Part shown: in pieces, positions 1-7,323 of the stretch
How positions within the stretch are numbered: position 1 is the first letter of the stretch
Layout of the letters: each line of letters starts with the position of its first letter
Source of the DNA: Agrococcus sp.
GTDB lineage: Bacteria > Actinomycetota > Actinomycetes > Actinomycetales > Microbacteriaceae
Direction of reading: 5' to 3'
Length of the DNA stretch: 32,279 nt
NCBI GenBank assembly: GCA_031179215.1
Contig: JAPSIA010000019.1
Coordinates: forward strand, 1 to 32,279
Notes under the pieces: generated by a model
Told to the model about the DNA's origin: nothing
The model's database searches: none
Seen by the model: only the letters and a program-made list of their open reading frames with translations
Made by a program: the position numbers and the translations under genes

Positions 1-376
1 CGCGGATCGGGCGGCCCGCCGGCAGCTCCTCGGCCGCCGCGCGCAGCAGCGCCACGATCTCGGGGATGCTGCCGGCGCGCTCGGGCCCGCAGTCGACCCA
101 CGTCATCATCTGCCCGAACATGAGCGGATGCGCGTGGGCGTCGACGAAGCCCGGCACGACGACCCGGTCGCCGAGGTCGATCCGCTCGGGCGACAGCGAC
201 GCATCCGCCGCCGCCTGCTCGCACTCGGCGAGGCTGCCGATCGCGACGATGCGGCCGTCGTCGATGAGCATCGCGGTCGCGGTCGTCTCGCGCGCGTCGA
301 CGGTGTGGATGGCGCGCGCCGTGACGAGGCGCGGCGCGGTCTGCGCGGGGCGGTCGAAGGGGGTCAGCTTCCTCAT
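1..376 (-). CDS. Amidohydrolase family protein (YtcJ-like), 3' end outside window
   Basis: The visible N-terminal 125 residues start MRKLTPFDRPAQ at an ATG (376-374). They contain an N-terminal beta-sandwich segment (LVTARAIHTVDARE, AMLIDDGRIVAIGS) followed by VVPGFVDAHAHPLMFG, the metal-binding HxH signature of metal-dependent amidohydrolases. The layout of HAHP followed by MFGQMMTWVDC fits the YtcJ/NfdA-like branch, which hydrolyses N-substituted amides; the substrate cannot be read from this fragment. The ATG overlaps the TGA of the upstream MHS transporter by four bases (ATGA), so the two are translationally coupled and probably form an uptake-plus-hydrolysis unit. The gene runs off the left edge of the window. 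Confidence 0.85.
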   Translation of the reverse strand, partial: MRKLTPFDRPAQTAPRLVTARAIHTVDARETTATAMLIDDGRIVAIGSLAECEQAAADASLSPERIDLGDRVVVPGFVDAHAHPLMFGQMMTWVDCGPERAGSIPEIVALLRAAAEELPAGRPIR

Positions 377-1710
377 GGCAGCGGGTTCGCCTTCGTGTCG
401 GTGCGGGGCGTGAACGACTCGGTGACGGGCGCCTCGTCGGAGTGCTGCGGGGCGAGGCGCGTGCAGATGCCGGCGACGATCGCCATGGCGGTGAACATCG
501 CGATCACCGACCACACGCTGCCCGTCCACGCGACGAGCTGCGTGGCGAACCAGGGCGAGAAGCCAGCCCAGATCGCCGCGCCGACGCCGTAGGCGAGCGC
601 GATCGAGGTGTAGCGCGCCTGGGGCCGGAACATCTGCGCGAGGATCGCGGCGATCGGCGCGTAGGTCGCGCTCATCGCGATGCGCACGAGCGACGCGAAC
701 AGGAACACGAGGGGCTCCACGCGGCCGGGCATGAGCAGCAGGAACGGCGCGAAGGTGAGCACCGAGGTGACGAGGCCGATGTACATGATGTTCTTGCGGC
801 CCCACTTGTCGCCGAGCCACGCGATCGGCAGCGTCACGAGGAACTCGACGAACGATGCGACCGTCATGGCGTCGAGGATGAGCTGCTCGCTCATCGCGAT
901 CGGCTCCCCCGTCGCGAAGGCCGTCGCGAACGTCGTCGCGAGGTAGTAGCCGCCGGTGGAGATCGGCAGGATGCCGATGCCGAGCAGGATCGGGAGCCAG
1001 TTGGCGCGCAGCGCGAACGCGAGCGGCATCGACTGCTTGCGCCCCTCGACCTTCTCGTGGAAGACCGGCGACTCCTCGACGCGGTAGCGCACCCAGAGGC
1101 CGACGCCGATGAGCACGATCGAGAGGAGGAAGGGGATGCGCCAGCCGCCGTCGATGATGAAGTCGTCGCCGAAGCGCGACATGATCGCGAAGACGCCGGA
1201 GGCCAGGAGCGCGCCGGCGGGGTTGCCGAGCTGCGTGAAGCCGCCGTAGAAGGTCTTCGACTTCTCGGGCGCGTGCTCGACGCTCATGAGCACCGCGCCG
1301 CCCCACTCGCCGCCGACCGCGAGGCCCTGCAGGGCGCGGAGCGCGATGAGCAGCACGGGGGCGAGGAAGCCGATGTCCTCGTACGTCGGCAGGAGGCCCA
1401 CGAGCACGGTCGCGACGCCCATGAGCAGCAGCGTGATGACGAGCGAGACGCGGCGGCCGAGCTTGTCGCCGACGTGGCCGAAGATGATGCCGCCGAGCGG
1501 GCGCACGAGGAAGGCGACGGCGAAGGTCGCGAACGCCGATGCCGTCTCGGCGAGCGGGTCGTCGCTCGGGAAGAAGAGCGGCCCGAACACGAGCGCCGCG
1601 GCGGTCGCGTAGACGTAGAAGTCGTACCACTCGATCGTGGTGCCGACGAAGGCGGCGATGCCGGCCTTGCGGGCTCGGCGCGTGGCCGCCGGGGTGCTGG
1701 TGGGGCTCAT
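373..1710 (-). CDS. MFS transporter, metabolite:H+ symporter (MHS) family
   Basis: A 445-residue membrane transporter starting MSPTSTPAATRRARKAG. The MHS signature GTTIEWYDFYVY lies at about residues 22-33. MFS motif A appears in both halves: GDKLGRRVSL after helix 2 and GDKWGRKN after helix 8. Length and about 12 hydrophobic segments match the ShiA/ProP/YhjE-type proton symporters of organic acids, osmolytes or aromatic acids; the substrate is unknown. The ATG at 1710 is chosen because AAAGGAG lies 6 bases upstream and the MHS domain begins just after it; an open frame continues upstream to 2307 but is antisense to the regulator gene. The gene ends in an ATGA overlap with the amidohydrolase and is divergent from the Lrp-type regulator. 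Confidence 0.93.
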   Translation of the reverse strand: MSPTSTPAATRRARKAGIAAFVGTTIEWYDFYVYATAAALVFGPLFFPSDDPLAETASAFATFAVAFLVRPLGGIIFGHVGDKLGRRVSLVITLLLMGVATVLVGLLPTYEDIGFLAPVLLIALRALQGLAVGGEWGGAVLMSVEHAPEKSKTFYGGFTQLGNPAGALLASGVFAIMSRFGDDFIIDGGWRIPFLLSIVLIGVGLWVRYRVEESPVFHEKVEGRKQSMPLAFALRANWLPILLGIGILPISTGGYYLATTFATAFATGEPIAMSEQLILDAMTVASFVEFLVTLPIAWLGDKWGRKNIMYIGLVTSVLTFAPFLLLMPGRVEPLVFLFASLVRIAMSATYAPIAAILAQMFRPQARYTSIALAYGVGAAIWAGFSPWFATQLVAWTGSVWSVIAMFTAMAIVAGICTRLAPQHSDEAPVTESFTPRTDTKANPLP

Positions 1711-1745
1711 GGCCGCTCCTTTGCGGATGGGATGGACTGCGACGG

Positions 1746-1774
1746 ATCGTACGAGCCGCAGCGCCCGCCGCCAA
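1746..1774 (-). promoter_or_regulatory. Predicted promoter of the MHS transporter-amidohydrolase operon
   Basis: On the minus strand a TTGGCG -35 hexamer (1774-1769) and a TACGAT -10 hexamer (1751-1746) are 17 bases apart. This would give a leader of about 30 bases containing the AAAGGAG ribosome site. The -35 box abuts the left arm of the inverted repeat at 1775-1818. Assigned by pattern only. Confidence 0.5.
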
Positions 1775-1818
1775 GCGCAGATCGTCGGTGGAGTCGCACG
1801 CGCACCGTCGATCTGCGC
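1775..1818. promoter_or_regulatory. Inverted repeat, candidate operator for the divergent Lrp-type regulator
   Basis: GCGCAGATCGTCGGTG (1775-1790) and CACCGTCGATCTGCGC (1803-1818) are reverse complements at 15 of 16 positions, separated by 12 bases. The dyad lies in the divergent region between the MHS transporter and the double Lrp/AsnC gene, next to the predicted transporter -35 box and upstream of the regulator promoter. Position and symmetry fit an autoregulatory operator; which protein binds is inferred from context. Confidence 0.6.
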
Positions 1819-1840
1819 GGCTCGTCTCGCAGAACCCGCG

Positions 1841-1869
1841 CTGTCGTCGCGCTCGGGGGTCGGTATGCT
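1841..1869 (+). promoter_or_regulatory. Possible promoter of the Lrp/AsnC regulator gene
   Basis: TATGCT (1864-1869) is a good actinobacterial -10 hexamer. CTGTCG (1841-1846), 17 bases upstream, is a weak -35 (three of six matches). Transcription would start about 45-50 bases before the ATG at 1925, leaving room for the GAGGAG ribosome site. Pattern match only. Confidence 0.35.
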
Positions 1870-1924
1870 GATGATCTGGTCGCGCAGCCGCGCGGATCGC
1901 GGGAATCCGGCCACGAGGAGCAGG

Positions 1925-2815
1925 ATGGACTTCGACGCCGAGCTCGTGCGCGCGCTGCAGGAGGACGGCCGGGCCAGCATCCAGTCCCTCGCGCAGCGGC
2001 TGGGGCAGCCGAGGGCCGCCGTCTCGGGCAGGCTGCGCGCGATGCTCGCGCGCGGCGAGGTGCGGGTCGTGGCGGCCGTGGATCCCTCCTTCCTCGGGCA
2101 GCACGTGCTCGCGCACGTGTCGATCCGGTCGGAGGGCCCCGTGGACGCGGTGGTCCAGCAGCTGCGCGCGATGCGCGAGTCGGTGCTCGTCTCCGCCGTC
2201 GGCGGCGCCCACGACATCGTCACCGAGCTGCGGGTGGCGTCGACCGACGCCCTCGAGGAGCGGCTCGAGCGCATCCGCGCGCTGCCGGGGGTCGCGAGCA
2301 TCAGCACCCTCGTCTACACGACGGTCGTCAAGGGGTTCTTCGTCTCGGACTACCGGGGCGAGCTCTCGATCGACGCGATCGACGAGGCGCTCATCGAGCT
2401 GCTGCAGCGCGACGGGCGGACGAGCTACCGCGCGCTCGGCGAGTCGGTGCGCCTCTCCCCCTCCGCCGTCACGACGCGCGTGCAGCGGCTCGTCGACGGC
2501 GGCGTCATCAAGATCAGCGCGGTCGAGGCGCGCGGCCTCGCCCACCGGCAGCTCTCGATGGGGGTGGGGCTGAGCATGCGCGGCGATGACGCCGCGATGG
2601 TCGACGCGCTCCGCACCTGGCGCGGCGTCGACTTCGCCGCGCGCACGATCGGCAGGTTCGACCTCATCGCGACGCTCGTGGAGCCCTCCGCCGGCGCGCT
2701 CTACGCGAGCCTCGAGCGCATCCGCTCGCATCCCGGCGTCGCGCACGCCGAGTCGTGGCTGCACCTCGCGGTGCTCAAGGAGGACTACGCCCGCACGCTG
2801 CGGCCCGCGGGCTGA
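1925..2815 (+). CDS. Double-length Lrp/AsnC family transcriptional regulator
   Basis: A 296-residue protein made of two consecutive AsnC/Lrp units. Residues 1-60 form a winged HTH (FDAELVRALQEDGRAS... LAQRLGQPRAAVSGRL) followed by a RAM-type ligand-sensing fold ending near residue 145. A second HTH (IDAIDEALIELLQRDGRTSY... SPSAVTTRVQRLVDGGVI) starts near residue 150 and is followed by a second RAM-like domain. Classical Lrp proteins are about 150 residues with one copy of each. The ATG is preceded by GAGGAG. It is divergent from the MHS transporter-amidohydrolase pair and probably controls it, with a nitrogenous catabolite as inducer (inference). Confidence 0.88.
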   Translation: MDFDAELVRALQEDGRASIQSLAQRLGQPRAAVSGRLRAMLARGEVRVVAAVDPSFLGQHVLAHVSIRSEGPVDAVVQQLRAMRESVLVSAVGGAHDIVTELRVASTDALEERLERIRALPGVASISTLVYTTVVKGFFVSDYRGELSIDAIDEALIELLQRDGRTSYRALGESVRLSPSAVTTRVQRLVDGGVIKISAVEARGLAHRQLSMGVGLSMRGDDAAMVDALRTWRGVDFAARTIGRFDLIATLVEPSAGALYASLERIRSHPGVAHAESWLHLAVLKEDYARTLRPAG

Positions 2816-2837
2816 GCGCTGCGCGGCCGAGTTCCCT

Positions 2838-2856
2838 GCCCGCTCCAGGAGCGGGC
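2838..2856. terminator. 9-bp near-continuous palindrome downstream of the Lrp gene
   Basis: GCCCGCTCC and GGAGCGGGC flank a single central A, beginning 22 bases after the regulator stop codon. As RNA it would form a 7-bp GC-rich stem with a 5-base loop and no U-tract. It also sits where the -35 region of the next promoter would be, so it could instead be a protein-binding site. Confidence 0.45.
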
Positions 2857-2870
2857 GCTGCGCGACTTCC

Positions 2871-2876
2871 TACACT
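2871..2876 (+). promoter_or_regulatory. -10 box (TACACT) of the DUF2254 gene with leaderless mini-ORF
   Basis: TACACT is followed after six bases by an ATG (2883) that opens a five-codon reading frame, MRSPC then TGA (ending 2900). This frame overlaps the GTG start of the DUF2254 gene at 2894. The spacing is that of leaderless transcripts elsewhere in this window. Confidence 0.4.
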
Positions 2877-2893
2877 GAGGCCATGAGGTCTCC

Positions 2894-4212
2894 GTGCTGA
2901 AGCAGAAGCGGCTCTCGATGGAGGCGCTCCGCGGCTCGCTCTGGTTCTGGCCGATGGCCGTCGCGGTCGGCGCGACGGCCCTCACCCTCTGCCTCCTGCC
3001 GCTCCGACCGCCCCCGGGATCGTGGGCGTGGCTCTTCCCCGGCGACGCGCAAGCGGCGTCGACGCTCGTGCAGGTGGTGGGCACCGCCGCGATGACCGCG
3101 GCGACCATGACCTTCTCGCTGACCGTCGTGGCGCTCCAGCTCGCCTCGCAGCAGTTCTCACCCCGCTTGCTGCGGGAGTTCGCGCGCGATCCCGTGACGC
3201 AAGCGGTGCTCGCGATCCTCTCTGCCTCACGTCGCTCCGCGGCATCCGGCCCGAGCAGCCCCTGCCCCTCGTCGTCATCGCCCTCGTCTACGTGCTGGGC
3301 ATCGTCTCGGCCGGTGCGCTCCTCGGCTTCGTGGGGCACGTCGTGCGCGTGCTCCGCGTCGACATGATGATGGTCGCGGTGCAGGCGGAGGCGGTCTCGA
3401 CGATCGGGCAGACCTACCCGCCGCGCGACGACACGGAGCGCGCTCCAGCGGCCGAGGACGAGGAGCGCACGGGCGGCGTCGTGCTCACCGCCTCGCGGAG
3501 CGGATTCGTCTCCGTCGTCCGGCCGGGACCGCTCGTCGACGCTGCTCGAGAGCGCGGCCTCGTGATGCGCCTCGACGTGCGACCGGGCGATCACGTCGTG
3601 AGCGGCGCGCCGCTCGGCGTCCTGTGGGGCGAGGGCGCCTCGGAGGACACGGCTCGGGAGCTCGACGCCGTGCTGGCCGAAGCAGTCGAGGTCGGCGTCG
3701 AGCGCACGTCGGAGCAGGATGTGGCGTTCGGCCTGCGCCAGCTCAGCGACATCGCGGTGAAGGCCATCTCCCCCGGCATCAACGACCCGGTCACGGCCGC
3801 CACATCGATGGCCCACTCCGCCGATGTGCTCGTGCGGCTGGCCGGCAGGCGCCTCGGCATGCAGGAGCACCGGGATGCCGACGGAGCGCTGCGGCTGCTC
3901 ACCCCGGATCGCGACTACCGGTACTACCTCGACCTCGCGTGCGGGCCGGTGCGGCGCTACGGCAGGCACGAGCCGCTCGTCCTCTCGGCGGTGCTGCGGC
4001 TGCTGCGCGATTGCGCCGTCGCGGCGCAGGACGAGGAGCAACGACGCGAGATCGCGCGACAGCGGGACCTCGTCCTCGAGGAGCTCGCCGCCGACATGCT
4101 CGCGTACGACCAGGAGCGCGTGCGCGACCTCGCGCATCGCGTGACGGACGCCCTCGACGGGCGCGTGACGGAGGCGTACCGCGACAGGGCCGGCGAGACC
4201 CGCTCGTTCTGA
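2894..4212 (+). pseudogene. DUF2254 family membrane protein, disrupted by a frameshift/deletion
   Basis: The first part (GTG at 2894 to about 3220) encodes MLKQKRLSMEALRGSLWF, a transmembrane segment, and the family motif FSLTVVALQLASQQFSPRLL, ending ...VLAIL. The family then continues in another frame from about 3220 to 4212: CLTSLRGIRPEQPLPLVV, a membrane helix, a soluble region with DVRPGDHVVSGAPLG, and RQLSDIAVKAISPGINDPVT. Intact family members, as I recall them, have about six more residues (pattern xxTFxY) between VLxxF/L and CL. About 16 bases therefore seem to be missing near 3213-3226, which also changes the frame. Each half stays open and family-like. It may be a recent inactivating deletion or an assembly error. 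The native protein would be a roughly 440-residue integral membrane protein of unknown function. Confidence 0.8.
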
Positions 4213-4264
4213 GCGAGCGGCGCCCGGCAACGACGGCGCCTGCGAATCCCCCAGCGCCACGCCG

Positions 4265-4270
4265 TAGGCT
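4265..4270 (+). promoter_or_regulatory. Possible -10 box (TAGGCT) of the CorC-type transporter gene
   Basis: TAGGCT matches the TANNNT form seen at other starts in the window. No convincing -35 is visible. It would give a leader of about 90 bases that contains the hairpin at 4321-4340. Confidence 0.3.
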
Positions 4271-4320
4271 GTGCGCATGACGCGCTCTGCAGACTCATCG
4301 TCCGACTGCCATAGTCCCGG

Positions 4321-4340
4321 CGCCCGGGTGACCCCGGGCG
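4321..4340 (+). promoter_or_regulatory. Perfect 8-bp hairpin in the leader of the CorC-type transporter gene
   Basis: CGCCCGGG-TGAC-CCCGGGCG is a perfect stem with a four-base loop, ending 28 bases before the TTG start codon. No U-tract follows. It could be a leader attenuator, an RNA-stability element or a residual terminator of the DUF2254 gene. I could not match the leader to a known metal riboswitch class by eye. Confidence 0.4.
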
Positions 4341-4368
4341 TCCGCTCCAGCGCGAGAGGCGCACGCCG

Positions 4369-5673
4369 TTGAACGGCGATCTCGCCCTCAACATCGCCCT
4401 CGTCCTCGTCTTCGTCCTCGTCGGCGGCGTCTTCGCCGCCACGGAGATGGCGCTCGTGACCCTGCGCGAGAGCCAGGTCAACGCGATCGCCCAGCGCGGC
4501 AAGCGCGGTCAGAAGGTCGCGGCGCTCGCGCGCAATCCCAACACCTTCCTCTCCGCGGTGCAGATCGGCGTGACCGTGGCCGGCTTCGCCTCGGCCGCGT
4601 ACGGCGCGTCGTCGATCGCGCCGTCGGTCGCGCCGCTGTTCGTCTCCCTCGGCGTCGCCGAGCCGCTCGCGCTCACGCTCGCGACGGTCGCGCTCACGCT
4701 CGTGATCGCGTACCTGTCGCTCGTGCTCGGGGAGCTCGCGCCCAAGCGGCTCGCGATCCAGCGCAACGCCGCGTTCTCCTACGCGGTGGCGCCGGTGCTG
4801 GGCGGCTTCGCGACGGTCATGCGCCCCGTCATCTGGCTCCTGTCGGTCTCGACGAACGTCGTCGTGCGACTGCTCGGCGGCGACCCGAACAAGACTGCCG
4901 ACGAGCTCTCCGACGAGGAGCTGCGCGACATCGTCTCGAGCCACGAGGGCCTGCCGGACGACGAGCGCCGCATCCTCGACGACGTGCTCTCGCTGCGGCA
5001 CCGGCTCATCAGCGAGGTCATGCGCCCGCGGCCCGAGGTCGTCGGCCTCGACGGCGACGGCTCCGTGCGCGACGCGCTCGAGCGCGTCTCCGGCCAGCCA
5101 TTCTCGCGCTACCCGGTGCTCGACCAGTCGATCGACGACATCACCGGATTCGTGCACGTGCGCGACCTGTACGACGCCGCGGCCGAGGATGCGGAGGCGC
5201 CGCTGCGCTCGATCGCGCGGCCCATCCCGTACTTCCCCTCGACGGCGCGCGTGCTGCCGACCCTCACCGGCATGCGCGCCGCCGGCAGCCACATCGCGGT
5301 CGTCGTCGACGAGTACGGCGGCACCGACGGCATCGTCACGCTCGAGGACCTCGTCGAGGAGGTCGTCGGCGAGATCTTCGACGAGTACGACACGGATGCC
5401 GCTCCCGAGGCGCTCGCCGCGGACGGCGGCCTCGTCGACGGCCGGCTCAACTTCCAGGACTTCGAGGACGCGACCGGGATCGCGCTGCCGCGAGGCACCT
5501 CCGACACCGTCGCGGGCTTCGTCGTCGAGCGGCTCGGCCGGCTCGCGAAGGTCGGCGACGTCGTCGAGGTCGACGGCGCGGTCATCCAGGTGACCGCGAT
5601 GGATCGCCGCCGCGTCGCCGAGCTGCTCGTGACGCCGAAGCCGCCGCAGGACGAGGAGCGCGACGAGCGCTGA
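4369..5673 (+). CDS. CNNM/CorC (hemolysin C-type) family transporter
   Basis: A 434-residue protein. Residues 1-190 form the DUF21/CNNM membrane domain (about four helices; ATEMALVTLRESQVNA and LGELAPKRLAIQ are typical). A CBS pair follows at about 205-335 (ISEVMRPRPEVVGLD, FSRYPVLDQ, VVVDEYGGTDGIVTLEDLVEE). The C-terminal CorC_HlyC transporter-associated domain is at about 345-425 (LVDGRLNFQDFED, GFVVERLGRLAKVGD). The family is linked to Mg2+/Co2+ transport and is usually labelled hemolysin family without being a toxin. The start is TTG with GAGAGG nine bases upstream; no in-frame ATG or GTG lies between it and the preceding gene. A strong hairpin follows the stop. Confidence 0.93.
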   Translation: MNGDLALNIALVLVFVLVGGVFAATEMALVTLRESQVNAIAQRGKRGQKVAALARNPNTFLSAVQIGVTVAGFASAAYGASSIAPSVAPLFVSLGVAEPLALTLATVALTLVIAYLSLVLGELAPKRLAIQRNAAFSYAVAPVLGGFATVMRPVIWLLSVSTNVVVRLLGGDPNKTADELSDEELRDIVSSHEGLPDDERRILDDVLSLRHRLISEVMRPRPEVVGLDGDGSVRDALERVSGQPFSRYPVLDQSIDDITGFVHVRDLYDAAAEDAEAPLRSIARPIPYFPSTARVLPTLTGMRAAGSHIAVVVDEYGGTDGIVTLEDLVEEVVGEIFDEYDTDAAPEALAADGGLVDGRLNFQDFEDATGIALPRGTSDTVAGFVVERLGRLAKVGDVVEVDGAVIQVTAMDRRRVAELLVTPKPPQDEERDER

Positions 5674-5688
5674 CCGGGGCCCGGACGC

Positions 5689-5735
5689 GACGGAAGCCCT
5701 GGCAGGAGCGATGCTCCCGCCAGGGCTTCTCCGTC
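5689..5735. terminator. Strong hairpin terminator between convergent genes
   Basis: GACGG-AAGCCCTGGC-AGGAGC pairs with GCTCC-CGCCAGGGCTT-CTCCGTC around a short GAT loop, giving a stem of about 20 bp with small bulges. It begins 16 bases after the CorC-type stop codon and lies before the 3' end of the opposing DUF4386 gene, so it probably terminates both. There is no U-tract, as is common in high-GC actinobacteria. Confidence 0.8.
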
Positions 5736-5794
5736 GGTCACCTGCAGGACGCGCGACGCGGAGGTCGAGCGCCGAGCTCAGCGGCGGGTGGCCG

Positions 5795-6442
5795 TCACGA
5801 CGCTCGATGCTCCGTCACGAGTCGATCAGCACGTGCCGACTCGGTTCGACGCAACCCGCGGATGAGGAGGTAGAGCGCGAACCAGATCTCGAAGGCGAAG
5901 ATCGGCACCGCGGTCAGACCGGCGATCGTGCCGCCCATCGGGATGGCCCCGAAGAGCTGGAGGCAGTTGCCGACGAGCACGATGACTCCACCGGCGAGCC
6001 CGAGCAGTGCGAGTGCGCGCGGGACCACGCGAGCGTCCAGCAGCAGCCATCCGAGGATGATCGTGTTGACGCTGATGATCATGCCTTGCCCGATCAGGAA
6101 CCCTGCCCGATGCACCTCGACGAGCGCATCGCCGAGCGGCTGGCCGAAGCTCCCGGTGAGCGCGATCGCCAGCATCGGGAGCGTGGCTGCACCGATCACC
6201 GCCGCCTCGAGGAGCCGCAGCGCACCGAAGCTGGCAGCGCGGACCGGGCCGTACTGGCGGAGCAGGTGCCAGAGCAGCACCCCGGTGCCGAGACACCCGA
6301 GCGCGAGGACGAACTCGAGCGCCACGCCCAGTCGGATGCCATCGGCTCCCGCGTAGGCGATCACGGCCGTGACCGAGGTCACGTGGGTCACCAGATAGAG
6401 CAACCCGGTCAGTCGCGCGTACTGCTTCACATCACTGCTCAT
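5795..6442 (-). CDS. DUF4386 family integral membrane protein
   Basis: A 215-residue protein, mostly hydrophobic, with about six predicted membrane helices. It starts MSSDVKQYARLTGLLYL, the typical opening of DUF4386 proteins, which have an ArxxGlxYL motif before the first helix. The C-terminus is short, basic and cytoplasmic-looking (IRGLRRTESARADRL). Function in the family is unknown. The gene is divergent from a TetR regulator, and two matching palindromes between them suggest it is the repressor target. ATG at 6442 is preceded by GAGGAG (minus strand). Confidence 0.85.
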   Translation of the reverse strand: MSSDVKQYARLTGLLYLVTHVTSVTAVIAYAGADGIRLGVALEFVLALGCLGTGVLLWHLLRQYGPVRAASFGALRLLEAAVIGAATLPMLAIALTGSFGQPLGDALVEVHRAGFLIGQGMIISVNTIILGWLLLDARVVPRALALLGLAGGVIVLVGNCLQLFGAIPMGGTIAGLTAVPIFAFEIWFALYLLIRGLRRTESARADRLVTEHRAS

Positions 6443-6471
6443 GGCTCGTCGGCTCCTCCTCAGACCCTGAG

Positions 6472-6486
6472 GTGTACATCGTATAC
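6472..6486. promoter_or_regulatory. TetR operator copy 1 (GTGTAC-ATC-GTATAC)
   Basis: A palindrome with one mismatch between the DUF4386 and TetR genes. Wider symmetry (TGAGGTGTAC / GTATACTTCA) holds at 8 of 10 positions. The site overlaps TATACT (6482-6487), a likely -10 box of the tetR promoter, and on the other strand TACGAT (6483-6478), a likely -10 for the DUF4386 gene. Binding here would block both genes. Confidence 0.65.
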
Positions 6487-6505
6487 TTCACAGCACCGAC
6501 TGTAG

Positions 6506-6520
6506 GTGTACGGTGTACAC
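6506..6520. promoter_or_regulatory. TetR operator copy 2 (GTGTAC-GGT-GTACAC)
   Basis: A perfect six-base palindrome with a three-base centre, of the same form as the copy that begins 34 bases upstream. It ends exactly where the GTG chosen as the tetR start begins. Two identical half-site patterns in one divergent promoter support cooperative binding by two dimers. Confidence 0.65.
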
Positions 6521-7204
6521 GTGTCAAGCAGCTCCTCGGCTCGGCGCCCCCGCCTCGATCGCACGCGAGTCGTCGAAGCGGCCGTCGCGCACGCCGACGC
6601 GCACGGACTCGAGTCGCTGAGCATGCGGCGCCTGGCAGACGCGCTCGGCGTGACCCCGATGGCCCTCTACAAGCACGTCGCGAACCGCGATGAGCTCCTC
6701 GACCAGATGGTGGACTGGCTCGCCGCCCAGATCACCGCGGTGTCAGCGGAGGCAGGATGGAAGCGGGCGCTCCGGCAGCGCATCCTGTCGGCGCGCGCCC
6801 TCGTGGACGAGCATCCGTGGGCGCAGCGAGCGATCGAGACGCGCTCCACCGCAGGCGTGGCAGTCCTCGCCCACATGGACACCCTCATGGCGATCATGTT
6901 CGACGGCGGACTCTCCGCGGATCTCGTGCACCACGCGATGCACGCGCTCAGCACCCGGATGTGGGGATTCACTCGTGATGTGCTCCCGACGCCCACGCTG
7001 CCGGAGGATCCGGATCGACGAGCTGCCGCCATGGCCGGCTTCGCGCAGCAGTACCCGGCGATCGTCCGCATGGCGATGTCCGCTTCCCACGCCGGAGCCG
7101 AGTGCGACTCGGATGCGGAGTTCCGCTTCGCCCTCGACATCCTCCTCGACGCGATCGAACGGCTCCACGAGTCCGGATGGACTTCCGCCGCCCTCGCGCC
7201 GTGA
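6521..7204 (+). CDS. TetR/AcrR family transcriptional regulator
   Basis: A protein of about 227 residues. The N-terminal HTH reads RVVEAAVAHADAHGLES... MRRLADALGVTPMALYKHV, a classic TetR DNA-binding domain with the ALYKHV recognition-helix end. The C-terminal part (about 80-225) resembles the TetR_C_1 ligand-binding and dimerisation domain. GTG at 6521 is preferred because the perfect palindrome 6506-6520 then lies upstream of the gene. A GTG at 6506 in the same frame would add five residues and place the operator inside the coding sequence; neither start has a strong Shine-Dalgarno. It probably represses itself and the divergent DUF4386 gene. Confidence 0.88.
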   Translation: MSSSSSARRPRLDRTRVVEAAVAHADAHGLESLSMRRLADALGVTPMALYKHVANRDELLDQMVDWLAAQITAVSAEAGWKRALRQRILSARALVDEHPWAQRAIETRSTAGVAVLAHMDTLMAIMFDGGLSADLVHHAMHALSTRMWGFTRDVLPTPTLPEDPDRRAAAMAGFAQQYPAIVRMAMSASHAGAECDSDAEFRFALDILLDAIERLHESGWTSAALAP

Positions 7205-7323
7205 GAGTCTCCGATCCGTCACGTCGGCGCGCCTCGACGGAGGCAGCTTCGTCGGATCCCAGGAAGCGCACGGCCGCGGTCGCCGGGACCTCGTGCAGCG
7301 CGACGGGATCCGGAGCCGCGAGA

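Noticed and set aside
373-2307. Upstream extension of the MHS transporter frame to 2307
   Set aside because: The extra 199 residues are Arg/Ser-rich antisense to the Lrp gene, and a good AAAGGAG site precedes the ATG at 1710.
2785-5292. 835-residue open frame on the minus strand
   Set aside because: It is Arg/Glu/Ala-rich shadow sequence antisense to the DUF2254 and CorC-type genes, without any domain.
7205-7323. Terminator between the convergent tetR and response regulator genes
   Set aside because: I found only short complementary stretches and no convincing stem in this 119-base gap.
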